64,000 nt of DNA. Origin: Owenia fusiformis (taxonomy: Eukaryota > Annelida > Polychaeta > Sabellida > Oweniidae). The DNA is taken from NCBI GenBank assembly GCA_903813345.2, contig CAIIXF020000007.1:18525564-18589563 (forward strand). The letters are read 5' to 3'. Numbering within the stretch: position 1 is the stretch's first letter; every line of letters begins with the position of its first letter. Positions 46,825-60,500 of the stretch are shown piece after piece. A model generated the notes under the pieces. It was not told the DNA's origin. It was given only the letters and a program-made list of their open reading frames with translations, and searched no databases. A program made the position numbers and the translations under genes.

Positions 46825-48540
46825 GAAAGATTTAATTCTGAAGAATTGGTAAAAGGAACAAAAAACAATTGCACTAAAAAAATAAAAAATGTTAACAAAA
46901 ACAGTTATATAAAATCTATATAAATTATTTTCGCATTAAATTGCTGTCAATCAGTCAACATTACATAAAGTACCATGTTTTTCACAGAATGTTTTCAATA
47001 ATTGGTTTAAGAGAAAAATATTGTTGAATTCAGTTTAGTATATCGATACCAATCCTTTACAAATGAAAGTTAAAAACAATGTTTTTCCCCCAAAGGGATA
47101 CCGAAATATCGAACAAACTGCACTTATAAATCATTGATTAGAATCACATATAGAAATTTTTTCAAAAAACGTATTTTTAACCAACGATTCTTTTTTGGTC
47201 CACTTTTAATGTATGAATATATTATAGAACTTAGACATCTTAAACTCTCCAAAATGGGAGGTTAGATGGTCAGGAAAGATCATTTTGAAAGTAGTATAGA
47301 CATGATAGAGGTTTAATTATCATGACGACTTGAATTTGAAAACACACTGTTTTAAAAAAATCAATCAAAAAATGTTGTTATTACGGTCAGAAAATAATCA
47401 TGGTCAAATATATATCTAAAATCATTTGACATACGTGAATTCTTTTATATTGCCTTTTGATGGTACTTTTTATCATCGTAATCGTTTCGACATGGTACTG
47501 ACATATCCGTTGTAAAGTACACCGACAAAGGGGAATGTCGCAGATATACAACTCAGGTTTTTATGGGTTGCTTTACTTATAATTGAATTACCATACTTAA
47601 ATGAATCAAACATGTTGACTGGTAGTTTCAATTTATTTGTTTAAAATGGTTGGTTCATACTTGGAGCATTCCTTCAAAATGTTATTGGCTTTTTTTATTT
47701 AAAAAAAAAGAACGTGGACGATAGGCAATAAAAGTTGTATAAGCCGTACAAGATGTTGAAATAAGTACATACATGTACCTGGTACATGGCATGCATTCTT
47801 TCTCTCTATCAAAAGCTATTAAATTCAGGAACAAAAAACCGACGCCCTTGGTTTTGATTTTTATAAACCTATTATACTCGTTCCATAATTAAGTGTAAGT
47901 CGAATAACTTCATCAATTTTGGCTACAGCAAATATTTGGTAATGTAGTGTTGAAACTGAGACAATATTATATAATACTTGTAGGAAGTAAAGATGAAGAA
48001 CTAATGAATATGTAACTAGTAATTACTGTATGGTCGCAGTTGTTAAACATGAGTATACAAAGGTCACTATAATCAGATAAGCCTGACTAAATTGTAACTT
48101 GTAAATATTAAACTTCTCAGTGAACATGTTTTAAAAATGATGGTCCAAAGGCACGTGGGGGCAAATTTACATGGGGTCACTTAGTCGCCAAAACAACTGA
48201 CAGGCAATATTTGAAAACAACAGATATTGATGAATTTCTGACACGAATTAGACTAAATAAGAACTGAAGAATAACAATTACATGCTCTGATGAGTAGCCA
48301 ACCAATCTAAAATCGGGTGATGGAATTTGGGCTGGAGGGAGTAAGCTATACATTGATACTCATAAATATTTCTTAATTTGTACTTAATGGAGCTTTTTCA
48401 CAGGGTGGTCGGGAAAATTGAATGGCTTTTGTGATTAACAACGTTTTTCATTTTCCAGGTTTTCTGATAAACGAGTTTTATGAATATTTTTTTAAACTGG
48501 ATATACGACACTCAATAATGAATAACATGCTTTATATTTA
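46825..48540. other. AT-rich intron or intergenic DNA
   Basis: No exon or repeat family recognised apart from CACAGGGTGGTCGGGAAAA at about 48400, an orphan mariner-like end. It would be intron 1 of the mosaic gene if the 45.1 kb untranslated exon is real. Confidence 0.45.
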
Positions 48541-48555
48541 GCCCGAAGAAGAATA

Positions 48556-51500
48556 ATGGCAACAGCTCTATTTGCAACATTGGTGGCAGTCATTGGGCTT
48601 GTGGTTGTTACATTGGCGGCTGCAGATCCTATAAGAGAACGCGTTAACTCAGGTACCGTGCGCGTATTTTACATTTAATGTTTATGTCAGTGCAGTCCAA
48701 ATGACCCCTAAAATGAGTCTTATGGAACATGGTTGAGACTTTTGAATGATGAAACTTCATTATATTGATGAACCAAGCTTTATTTCAAATGACAATACAA
48801 GCTTGGGAAAAAAGATCTTCACCTAGACACGAGACAAGACAAGATGTATTTTAAATGTGTTTGAATTACTATGTTCACGATGTTGCTATGATCTGTTATC
48901 GCATGTTGACATTTGAAATGTAAACGTCTTGCAGTTCATAAAATCATCATAAATAAAGTTGGAACAATGTGCATGTCGATTGGAATTGAAAATCTATATA
49001 ACATGGTATAAAAAACCTGCTATCATTTCAGATGAGGAGGCTGGATTCTTCCACGATCTTGTATCTCCATTCTTGCGTAGAGAACGTCTGCGTCGTCAAC
49101 TAGATCCTAACGACCCGTTCCGATACAAGACTGATCGAACAAAGAACAGTATCACATGGCACGAGAGGGAGAACTTTATCAAAAAGCACAATGAATACAG
49201 GTCTTCAGTCGTACCCCAAGCTGCAAATATGGAGTTTATGGTACATACGTTTGCCACTCATTTCAGCATTTTTGTCTTCCTCGCCCACTTTGACATTCTG
49301 TTTATAGCAATATAGTTGAATGCAGACCATATTTTTTTTTCATTGACTGTGATAATTGAATGTCTATGATATCTACTTACTAATTCCTATATCTATGTTG
49401 TATTTTCGATTGTGTATTATAGGACTGGGATGAGGAATTGGAGGTGCTGGCCCAGGAGTGGGCAGATGCGTGTGTATGGAGCCATGGACAACCAGACAGG
49501 GATTCCTACCCCTATAGTTTCATAGGCCAGAACATACAGGCGTGGGAGTGTAAGTTAGGAAGAAAAAGACGCCAAACAGAAATTTCTACACAAACACGTT
49601 TTACTTTAACTGTTGAGTCAACAATAAAGGGTTTATTTAAGGAATAAATAATGATAGGCCATTCAATATGGTGAAATTCAGCACGAGTTGGACAGAATGT
49701 TGTACAAAGCACGAACCGAAGGTGAGTGCATTTGTACTAACATTCTGTCCAACGAGTGCTGAATTTCACCATATTGAATGGCCTATCATTATTTATTCCG
49801 ATTCAAACATAAAAATTAGTAAAAGCCGTGTCTGTGGAACGGGCATGAAGGAAGAATACGCATGTTATCCCCGGACAGAGCCCCAGATGTGCAGCTGAGA
49901 TGTGACGTCACTCAAAACAATGCAAATTGCAGATTGAATAGAGCATGGTCGTGCATCTATGGAGAATTAGAGAACGTTCTATATTGGCTATGCTGCATTC
50001 TGATTGGTTGAGAAATTCGAATAGAGCACGGTCATGTTTGAATATCTTTTTATTAATAGTAATACATGAACATGACGATATCTGATTTTCATATCTTTCT
50101 GTTTTTTAACTATCTGGAACTGACGATGCGCTGACCCCATTTGCGTCTTTCATTATTTTGACATCAAATGCGATTATTTAATTGTTTTACTTGATGCACA
50201 GGGACCTATGATGAAGAACGATCAATGGACTCCTGGTACATAGAAAAGAACGATTATACTTATGAAACAAACAGTTGTGCTCCTGGAAAACAGTGTGGTC
50301 ACTACACAGCGGTAATTATTTTTTCACATTTATTAAAATTGCCGCTATCCACTAACTATTTATCAATGTGTTTTAAAATTACATAACCGCATAACTTATA
50401 TTGTTTGAACTACTGTGTTGCAGGTGGTTTGGGCAACAACAAATAAAATCGGATGTGGTATAGCGTATTGCCCAAAGATAAAGAATTCTATTGATGATGG
50501 CTATTATATTGTATGCAATATGGGACCAGGGTAAGAGATGACTCTATCATATGAATTTAAGTTAATGACAGAAAAAATGGACACCGCTTTTATACAGTTA
50601 ATCAATTTTATGTATTTGAGTCTATGCCTGAAAATGCTACTCTTCCTCAAATATTTGACAGCTCAAACTGCGCATTTGTTTATACCCCTAATAGTGTCAC
50701 TGGGTTGACAAAGGCATGTCGCTTTGATTAATATGGACAAGTTGTTCCAAAAGCAAGCAAACTTATTTTAACTTCATGCAATTTGAATCCGCAAATCTAA
50801 GGATACCAGGGTAGGAATTTCTGTCACATTGTGTTATTTTGTTACTTGGTGGTTAATAGAACCTAGAAATAGCATCTGTCACAATAACGCTTATGTACAG
50901 GGTGGGCCAAAAACGTCCACATTTTGTGATCGCTGCATCTCTTACGAAAATGGGTCGAAATCCGAGTATTAGCAATGACGTCCACCTCGAGATAGACGCC
51001 ATTGCCTTGGTATTAGTAATATTTCAAAAGTTACAAAAATATGGACGTTCTTGCCTCTGTAGGACATCTTGTTGCATGTTAATTCACTTTTATAGAACAA
51101 CTAAGGCTTTTGTAACAATCAGTTAGTATTAGTATTATTAGTATTATTCTATCGATTCAATAATTTGAAAAGATGACACAACATCCTATTTTAGATAAAT
51201 AGAAACGTCTGGAGTTCAAGATAACAAATGAAACACTTACAGTTATGTTTAGTAATTACCAGGCATTGCAATTAATATCAGCAGCGAATAAGGTGTCCGT
51301 TCAAAGCTATTTTTGGTTATAGGGGGAATGCCCAGGGTCAGTGGCCATATATATCAGGCACCCCCTGCTCTCAGTGCCCTGTTGGAAAGACAGATTGTGA
51401 AAATAATCTATGCAGTAAGTCTTTGTGTCTATGTATCTTTGATCTTTAACATGTTTAATGGCATCGCGAATGTGCTTTACAATCGTATTAAAGGACTAAC

Positions 51501-54500
51501 ATCTGAAGATTCAGAATCATAAACTGTAAATGTCATTTAAAGAAGGAAAGAGGAAGTAACACAGAGTGATATATTAACTACCAAATAACCATCAAATAAT
51601 TAACCTTAAGTTCATTATTATTATTATGTAAGGTTATTGATGACTATGGTTTGCGTTTAGGATATTCCAACCGATGTCTTGGAAAAACGTGTAGCAATGG
51701 CGGTACTCTGATGGGAGATACCTGTCTATGCATGTGTCCGTTAGCTTACACAGGGGAAACATGTAAGTAATGCCTCGGTCACATTTGATCTACGGCAACC
51801 GTACGGCGGCCGGAGCTTGCCAAAATCTACTGAAATACGTAGCATGAAAAAATATAGGGATAAATTTTCTAAATATATTTTGTGAAGCTACGGCTGTCGT
51901 ACGACCACCGTAGGGCAAATGTGACTAATCACCTTAGCTTCTTACCTCTATTGCCTAGAGATGGAACATTTGCTCTTGGTTTTCATGCAAAAGTTATTTT
52001 GATCATGTATGTCCAAACACTAGTATTTTATAATCAGTTTTGTAAATATGAATTGGTACAATTTGTTTTATGTTTAGGTGAGACAGAAACCAACGTTGAG
52101 TTCAGGGCAACATTTGACGATAATGTTTGCTTTACTCCTGGTGATAACTTGTGTTTCACTGACACAAATCAAAATTTTCCTTGGGTCAGGCAGAATGAGA
52201 CGACGCCATCAGGGTATACAGGTCCATACACCGATCGTACACGAGGCAGAGAGGAAGGTTAGAAACATTGCCTTTCCAAAGGGAAAATAATTATGAACCA
52301 TATTAAGGAACATGTTGTGGTATTTTGGCTTTTATATACGATTTCTTAAACTAACTATACACTATACTTTTATTTATAATCTGTGACAAAGATGAATAGA
52401 ATGCACATGTTACAATTCTGAATGTTTATTTCATATATTCTCAATCACATATCCCAGTTTTATGTTTTAGAAAATTGGAAATGCAATTAATATAATGTTT
52501 CTAGGTCATTATGTGTTCATCGAGACAACTGGTGACACCCCACCATCAGGGGAGAGGGCTGGTTATCTTACCCCATTATTCAACGTGAAAGATGGCAGCA
52601 CATTAGAGTTCTATTACCACATGTATGGGGACACCATCAGCACATTAAACGTCTACACACAAGAGGGAAACAGCAAGCAGATCATCTGGACCAAGAGTGG
52701 AGATCAGAATTGGCACTGGTACAGGGCACAAGTGAACAATCTGCCTGGGGGATCATATCAGTTTCTCTTTGAGGCAGTGAAAGGATCCAGTTTTACTGGG
52801 GATATAGCCATTGATGATGTGTCTCTCATAAAGCCAGGTATGAATGAAAAATACCTATTAAGTGGCAATTAAGCGGAATAGAAAAATATAGTCATTTTTG
52901 GCCCACCCTGTATTCAGATATCCATAAATTTGGCTCAGTATAAATGAAATAAAAAGCCAAACAACCAAATACTTGTGCATGATTGTATTACTAATTTATT
53001 CAAAGAACCAAAAAATCATTTCCTTCATGAAACGTGTGCATGAATGTAGTGTTAATTTATTAGTTTATTTACATTATGTTGCCACTTTTTCAGGCACTCG
53101 CTTTCATCTATTCTTTGCAAACATTTTAGAATTCATAATGCATGAATCACATCACATTGCTTTGTTGATAATATTATGCATGATGTTTATTTGACAGCTA
53201 CAATACAACCATCAACACCAGCTCCTATTACAGGTATTATTTCTGTTTTGAATCTTTTTATTATTTTATATAATATTTGTTCCTGCAATTTTTCAAATAT
53301 ACAGGGTGACATAAAAAAACACCACCCACTAATTTTATTAATTATTCCAAAATTAGTGGGTGGTGTTTTTTGTGTCACCGTGTATGTTTGTCTAGTGAGA
53401 ACAGACTGAAACAATGATGAACATCAACCAGCTTCAACAGACATTAACAGCACAAAGAACCACCCAACTTTTATATATGCATACCTTTTTATCAGCTTGT
53501 TGCAGTCATAATTATAATAGAGTTATGCGCCCTTGTGATGCTATCGATGACCCATTGATAAAAACCAGTCTAATCATTTAATGGCATATGGATATTAATT
53601 ATGTTATCATTTATATAATATGTTCTTGTATGCTAATTTTGAATATAAAGTTTCATCCCATGATATTTTAAAGAAATATATTTTGAAAGTTGATTTAGCA
53701 AAAAATAAATAATCTATTGCAGAAATTGAATTTGAATGTTCATTCGACACTGATCTTTGTGAGATGACCCAGAGTCAGATTGATGAATTTGATTGGACAA
53801 GGCAGAGTGGAGGTACTCAGTCTGGTGGCACTGGGCCTCAGACTGATCACTCAGGAACAGGTAAGACATACAAATGTATTTCTCTTGACAAGCCACTAAA
53901 CCTGTATGTATGATGTTACTAAATTATTTTGATCAATACTAATCCACAGTAAATACAGTAATCCACACAAGATCAAGGAAAATATCTACAATGTACAGTA
54001 TACATTATATCTTATATATTAAGAAAATTACAAATAATGTTTGAAACTGAAAAGCACAAATATAACATTAAGAATAATGTTTGAAAATGAAAAATAGATG
54101 GGACAACATTTGAAGATGAATAGACAGTATCAAATCACATTTTGTATTGTATAATATAAAAACAAAATACCCTCAATTATGAAAACAGTCTCTAATGATA
54201 TCCAGATACAATAAATACATAATTTCTCTGTATAGCATTGAACAAGACTTTTTCTAAATTCTGTTTTTAAGGATCCTACATATACGCAGAGGCATCTCCC
54301 CCTGTGGAGGCAGGTGATATAGCAGAAATACAAACTCCTCTCCTTACACGTACTGGGATCAGTAGACGTAAGCTGGAGTTCTACTACCACATGCGAGGAT
54401 CTGATATGGGTACCATAAATGTCTACACAGAGACAGAAACAGCAAGAGTCCTCAGATGGACCAGAACAGGTATACTGTTGATTAAAACTCCCCTTAGACC

Positions 54501-57500
54501 TCACAACTTGAGATTTTAAGAAGAAGAAATGAACATTAGTGGTGTGAGGAAATTATGCTAATATAAATACATCTAGCTCATCAAATACGTATTTAGAGAC
54601 ATGACAAGCAAAAAGACGATCATACAGCAGGTATTAAATCTCAGTGACAAACCCTTTACGTTTTGTTCTTTAAGGTGACAATGGCGATAGATGGTCTTTG
54701 GCATCAGTTGATCTTCCAACAGGTACCTATTCACTAGTGTTTGAGTACATCAGGGGCCTTGACTGGCGTGGCGACCTTGCCCTTGATGACATGAAAGTCA
54801 TACTTTACACAGGTAATGATGAATTCATATTTGCTTTTATTGATGAGGTAAAAGGCATGGGAATGTACGGGGATCAGCCAAATTAATATTTTGGGTATAA
54901 TCAAAAGTTTTTGTTGTATATATTTTAGCATTAAAATACATTGTGTATTATAAATATTTAATCATTATTTTTCATTACTGACAACTAAATAATAATATTG
55001 AATACTGACACCCTAATAATAGGAAATCATCTTTACCAGATTTGGACACCTATTACTATATGACTATATCCCTCCCCTGCTGAATGTACAAATGTATTTT
55101 GGGAGTCAGTCTCAATGATTTTATGTTTGGCATGTAACACTAATGATTTCTGACTACCACAGGCATTAACTAATGTGTAATTTCTGTTATATTTATCACT
55201 GACCCTCATGTCATTGGAACAATGACAGTAAGTATAATAATTTTCTCTGTAATGTGTTGAGAAGTGTAAATTGTTGATTTGACCTTGAACTTGACCTAGT
55301 TCAGCTTAGATCTAAAGTTACACCATAAAAATGAACCAAAAGCTGCACTGAATAACTACAAATACTTTTTATAACAAGGTATTCCTCAAACAGCTGGTTG
55401 ATAACATTGACATCATTTTCTATTTCAGATGTCACTGCTCCAACTGATGCTCCAACAACTGCTGCAACAACTGCTGCTCCAACAACTGCTGCTGCAACAA
55501 CTGCTGCTCCAACAACTGTGGCTGCAACAACTGCTGCTCCAACAACTGTGGCTGCAACAACTGCTGCTCCAACAACTGCTGCTGCAACAACTGCTGCTGC
55601 AACAACTGCTGCTCCAACAACTGTGGCTGCAACAACTGCTGCTCCAACAACTGCTGCTGCAACAACTGCTGCTCCAACAACTGTGGCTGCAACAACCGCT
55701 GCTACAACACCTGATGGTCCAACAACTGTTGCTCAAACAGCCACAACAGAACTACCTTCACTTGGTATGTGTAATGCATCAGATGCAAGCATTATGTAAT
55801 GGATAAGACCCCTCTCATAAGGCAGGAGCATGAAGATGATGAGCATGATGTAACTTTCTATATTATTATATTTATAGATATGACCAGATGCATTGAGAGT
55901 AGTTTAAAGATTTCTTTAGATTTGGCAGCCATGTCAACTCTTGATAGTCCTTATTAAACCTTGATCCTAAATTCCAGGGGATATACTTTGGCAGTGTACA
56001 TTTGAAGCTGGATTGTGTGAAAGTACAATGGATAGTTCAATGGACTTTGAGTGGACAAGACTACAGGGGAAAACACAAAGTGGACTAACAGGGCCTTCTT
56101 CTGATCACACAATTGGTGACACTACTGGTAAGAGCTACACTGATTTTAAAAGTACATACGAGTATGTGTACAGTGTAAAGGTAAACATGTGAGAAAAACA
56201 TGATACAACATGATTGATATGTATTTAATAACTTGTTATAATTATGAAGACCACATAAGGCAAAGTTTGAAACAAGAAGGCATATATGGATAAATACAAA
56301 TATTTATATCAAATCATTCTTCCATTTTAAGGATTCTATCTCTATATCGAGGCATCCCCACCAAGGAATGAAGGGGACAAGGCCAGACTGGTGACTCCTA
56401 GCATAACATCTTCCAGTGAGATGGTTCTCACATTCTACAGTCACATGTATGGGGCTACAATGGGTACACTGAATGTCTACAGGAGAACAGGAAGTAATGA
56501 CAACCTCATCATGTCACTCAATGGAGACAGGGGAGACATCTGGAATTTGGAAACGGCTGTTCTTGATCCAGGCTCATTTTCTCTGGTGTTTGAAGCAATG
56601 AGAGGGTCTGACTGGAGTTCAGATCTTGCCATTGATGATATTACGGTTACTGCCAGTCCAAAGGGCAGAGCTGATATTGCTTTTGTGGTAGATGGCTCTG
56701 GAAGTGTCGGAGCTGGTAACTTTGAAAAGATGAAATCATTTGTAAGAGATGTCACTAATGACTTGACAATTGGTAGTGATGCTGTGCAGGTTGCATTTGT
56801 TCTGTTTAGTGACAGCTCTGCTGTGGAGTTTGGTCTCAATGCATTCACTGACAAAGAGAGTCTTGCTAGTGCAATAAATCAGGTTATATACAAAGGTGGC
56901 GCTACAAATATAGCGTCGGGATTACGGAGTCTCAGACAAGATATTTTTGTTGCATCCATGGGGGATCGTGCTACTGCCCCTAATGTTGGGATCCTACTCA
57001 GTGATGGGCCCTCAAACTGGGATGCTGAAAGTACTGTTCCAGAGGCTCAGGAAGCAAGGGCTACTGGCATAGAGCTGTTTGCTGTTGGTGTAGGACCAGA
57101 TGCAGATAAAGATGAAATGCTGCAAATTACAAACTCAGAGGAGAGAGTCATGGCTGTTTCAAACTTTGACACACTTAGTACCATGAAGAATTCTATCATA
57201 GGATCTACAAGAAACGGTGAGTATTGTCTTCTTGGGCCTTCCATAGAGCTAGAGATGCTATGGTAGTCAGAAATATAATAGCAAAATAAATTATATATGA
57301 TGAAAAATACTGAACATATACAGCTGTCACTGTAGAAAAAACTAAAGCTTTTTTCTTATTTCAGATGAGAATGAATGTGTTAGTAGTCCATGCCGTAATG
57401 GAGGAGTTTGTTTGGACCGTCTCAATACATTTGTCTGTGAATGTTCCTCAGGTTTCAGTGGAGACACATGTGAACAAAGTGAGTTTGCTATTCAGCAATT

Positions 57501-60500
57501 CTGATCTAACTTAAATGAAGCCACAATGTCACTTGTATGAAATGTAAAATTAAAAAAGTTATTTGGAACAAAATTCATCAACTAATTAATAGTGCTGTTT
57601 TTATTTCACTTGCATTCTTTCACTTGGTGTCAGCGGTTGCCATATGTAATAACAACTGATACACTTTAACTATTTACAGATGGTGACATTATGTCATGTT
57701 ATTGCCTTGTTATTTTATGTCTTGATATTGAATATAATTCTGGATTAATTTTAGACTGTGTAAGTCAAGCCGATGTGATCTTCGCGATCGATACCTCTGG
57801 CAGTATAGCTGTCCGTGATTTTAGGAAAATCCTGACATTTGTTGGTAAAGTATCAAAGCAGCTCCAAGTTGGCCAGAATGCCAGGATTGGTCTCGTTACT
57901 TTCAGTTCAACAGCGAAAGTGGAGTTCCACCTGAATGAACATATGGATGTCAGATCAGTGTTATCCTCCCTGGATAAGGTTAAATATAGATATGGTGCAA
58001 CTAACACACAGGCTGCTCTAAAAATGATGCAGAATGATATGTTTACCACAGATAATGGTGATAGAGCAGCACCTAATGTTGTCATCTTGGTGACAGATGG
58101 AATCTCTACAGGTACATTTACTTAGTGTCAAAACATACAACATACAATAGATTTTATATTACAATTCAGAATTGAGTTATAAGTACACGTTATTCCAATG
58201 ACACAGGGTCTGTTCAAGAACATTCAATATCAATTCAACAATAATAGTTTTAGCACATACTATAAGTTCAACAACAATTGTTCTTGAACACTCAATACCA
58301 ATTCAACAATAATAGTTTTAGCACATCCTATAAGTTCAACAACAATTGTTCTTGAACATCCAATATCAATTCAACAATAATAGTTTTAGCACATCCTATA
58401 AGCTCAACAATAATTGTTCTAGAACATTCAATATCAATTCAACAATAATAGTTTTAGCACATCCTATAAGTTCAACAACAATTGTTCAAGAATATTCAAT
58501 ATCAATTCAACAATAATAGTTTTAGCACATCCTATAAGCTCAACAATAATTGTTCTTGAACATTCAATATCAATTCAACAATAATAGTTTTAGCACATCC
58601 TATAAGCTCAACAATAATTGTTCTTGAACATTCAATATCAATTCAACAATAATAGTTTTAGCACATCCTATAAGCTCAACAATAATTGTTCTAGAACATT
58701 CAATATCAATTCAACAATAATAGTTTTAGCACATCCTATAAGTTCAACAACAATTGTTCTAGAACATTCGATATCAATTCAACAATAATAGTTTTAGCAC
58801 ATCCTATAAGCTCAACAACAATTGTTCAAGAACATTCGATATCAATCCAACAATAATAGTTTTAGGACATCCTATAAGCTCAACAACCATTGTTCAAGAA
58901 CATTCGATATCAATTCAACAATAATAGTTTTAGCACATCCTATAAGTTCAACAACAATTGTTCTAGAACATTCGATATCAATTCAACAATAATAGTTTTA
59001 GCACATCCTATAAGTTCAACAACAATTGTTCTAGAACATTCGATATCAATTCAACAATAATAGTTTTAGCACATCCTATAAGTTCAACAACAATTGTTCT
59101 AGAACATTCGATATCAATTCAACAATAATAGTTTTAGCACATCCTATAAGTTCAACAACAATTGTTCAAGAACATTCGATATCAATTCAACAATGATAGT
59201 TTTAGCACATCCTATAAGTTCAACAACAATTGTTCTTGAACATTCAATATTAATTCAACATAGTATCCAATTATAGTTCAATAATAGCCTTTCTAGTGTG
59301 TTCGATTAATAACAGATCACTTATAATGTTCTACTACATTCAACTGCATGAAGTTGAATAAGAAAATACTGAATACCAAATCATGAAATGATTACATTAC
59401 AGTTGAACAGGAGAATACTCTACCAAATGCAGAATCACTGAAATTAACTGGTGCTCATATATTTGTGATTGGTGTTGGCAGTTTTGTTGATGTTGATGAA
59501 CTAAGTGGGATAGCATCTTCCCCAAGTGAAAGCAATATGATTTTGGTGACAGATTTTGATGCCCTAGACACAGTTGTAATGACAGTTGCCGAGCCAATAT
59601 GCACAGGTAATTTCATTTCAGTATATGAAACATGCATGAACCTTTATCCAATTCTGACATTCAATGCTTTACTGAAGCTGTCATTAACATGAAAACCATC
59701 TGATAAAATCGAATGAACTATTTCAGGCCAGAATTCTTGCAGCTCGAGCCCATGTCAAAATGGTGGACAATGTTTTAATAAGGTGAATGGCTACACATGT
59801 TCCTGCCCATCTGACAAAGGAGGACTCTCATGTGAAGTGGGTGAGTTAAAAAGTGATCATAGTGTACATGTTCTTGAAAACAACTAGGAAATGACAAAAA
59901 GAGTAAAACATTGATAGTTTTTTGTGAACAACAACCGAGTTACATCATGACATTATGAATATGGTGTATTTCCAGATTGCCCGCGAAATATAGATTTGGC
60001 TTTCCTCATTGATGAATCTGGGAGTATTGGGTTGGATAACTTCAGAAAGGTCATGGACTTTGTCATGGCAATTGCCAAGAATGTGGCCACAGGTACAGTG
60101 CATGAACACCTACAGTATAAGGAATGTAGCATAAGCAATGGTTCAATGAAACAAGAAATATATCCACTTAATGTTAAAACAACATCCACAGAATGGACAT
60201 ATAAAAACCACATTTCCATATTTAGTTCTACAATAAATAATAATCTTTACACTTTTTCACTTTGACGGAATCATGTGCTATCTGAAAATAAAGACAATTT
60301 CTTTGAAGATTAGACTCGACCTTAACCTGACTTCTCCCTCCATCTGGGGGTGGGGTGTGGATCTTAAGTAGAATGTACATATAAGCAAGTTTACATGTAT
60401 TTTAAGGCTCACGAATAGGTGTTGTAACCTTTAGTGACAATGCTGCAGAAGAGTTTAACATGGTAAAACATGGGGACAAGCAGCAAATTCTGGATGGCAT

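Larger units (their letters stand above)
48556..51414 (+). other. Signal peptide, basic pro-region and CAP/SCP domain of the mosaic gene
   Basis: Exons 1-6. After the signal peptide comes a basic stretch RRERLRR in exon 2, a possible proprotein-convertase site. The CAP domain runs from HERENFIKKHNEYR through WADACVWSHGQP, GQNIQAW, SWYIEKNDY, GHYTAVVWATTNKIGCG, YYIVCNMGP and GNAQGQWPYISGTPCSQCP. Of the four CAP cavity residues both His (WSH, GHY) and the second Glu (WYIE) are present. The first, normally Glu in G-E-N, is Gln here. The Cys-rich hinge (PCSQCP..DCENNLC) closes the module. The typical CAP1 string GHYTQ has Ala for Gln. Confidence 0.88.

Noticed and set aside
50898-52910. A transposon carrying mosaic-gene exons 6-9 between facing CAGGGTGGGCC ends
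   Set aside because: The left end has its own nearby decayed partner at 51059, forming a complete 162-bp MITE. The right end is better read as an orphan, so capture of exons by one element is not supported.
55425-55806. Cys/Ser-rich minus-strand and LLQQ-rich plus-strand frames over the mucin exon
   Set aside because: They are shadows of a trinucleotide-rich repeat. The Thr/Ala/Pro frame is the one that joins flanking exons in phase and fits an extracellular linker.
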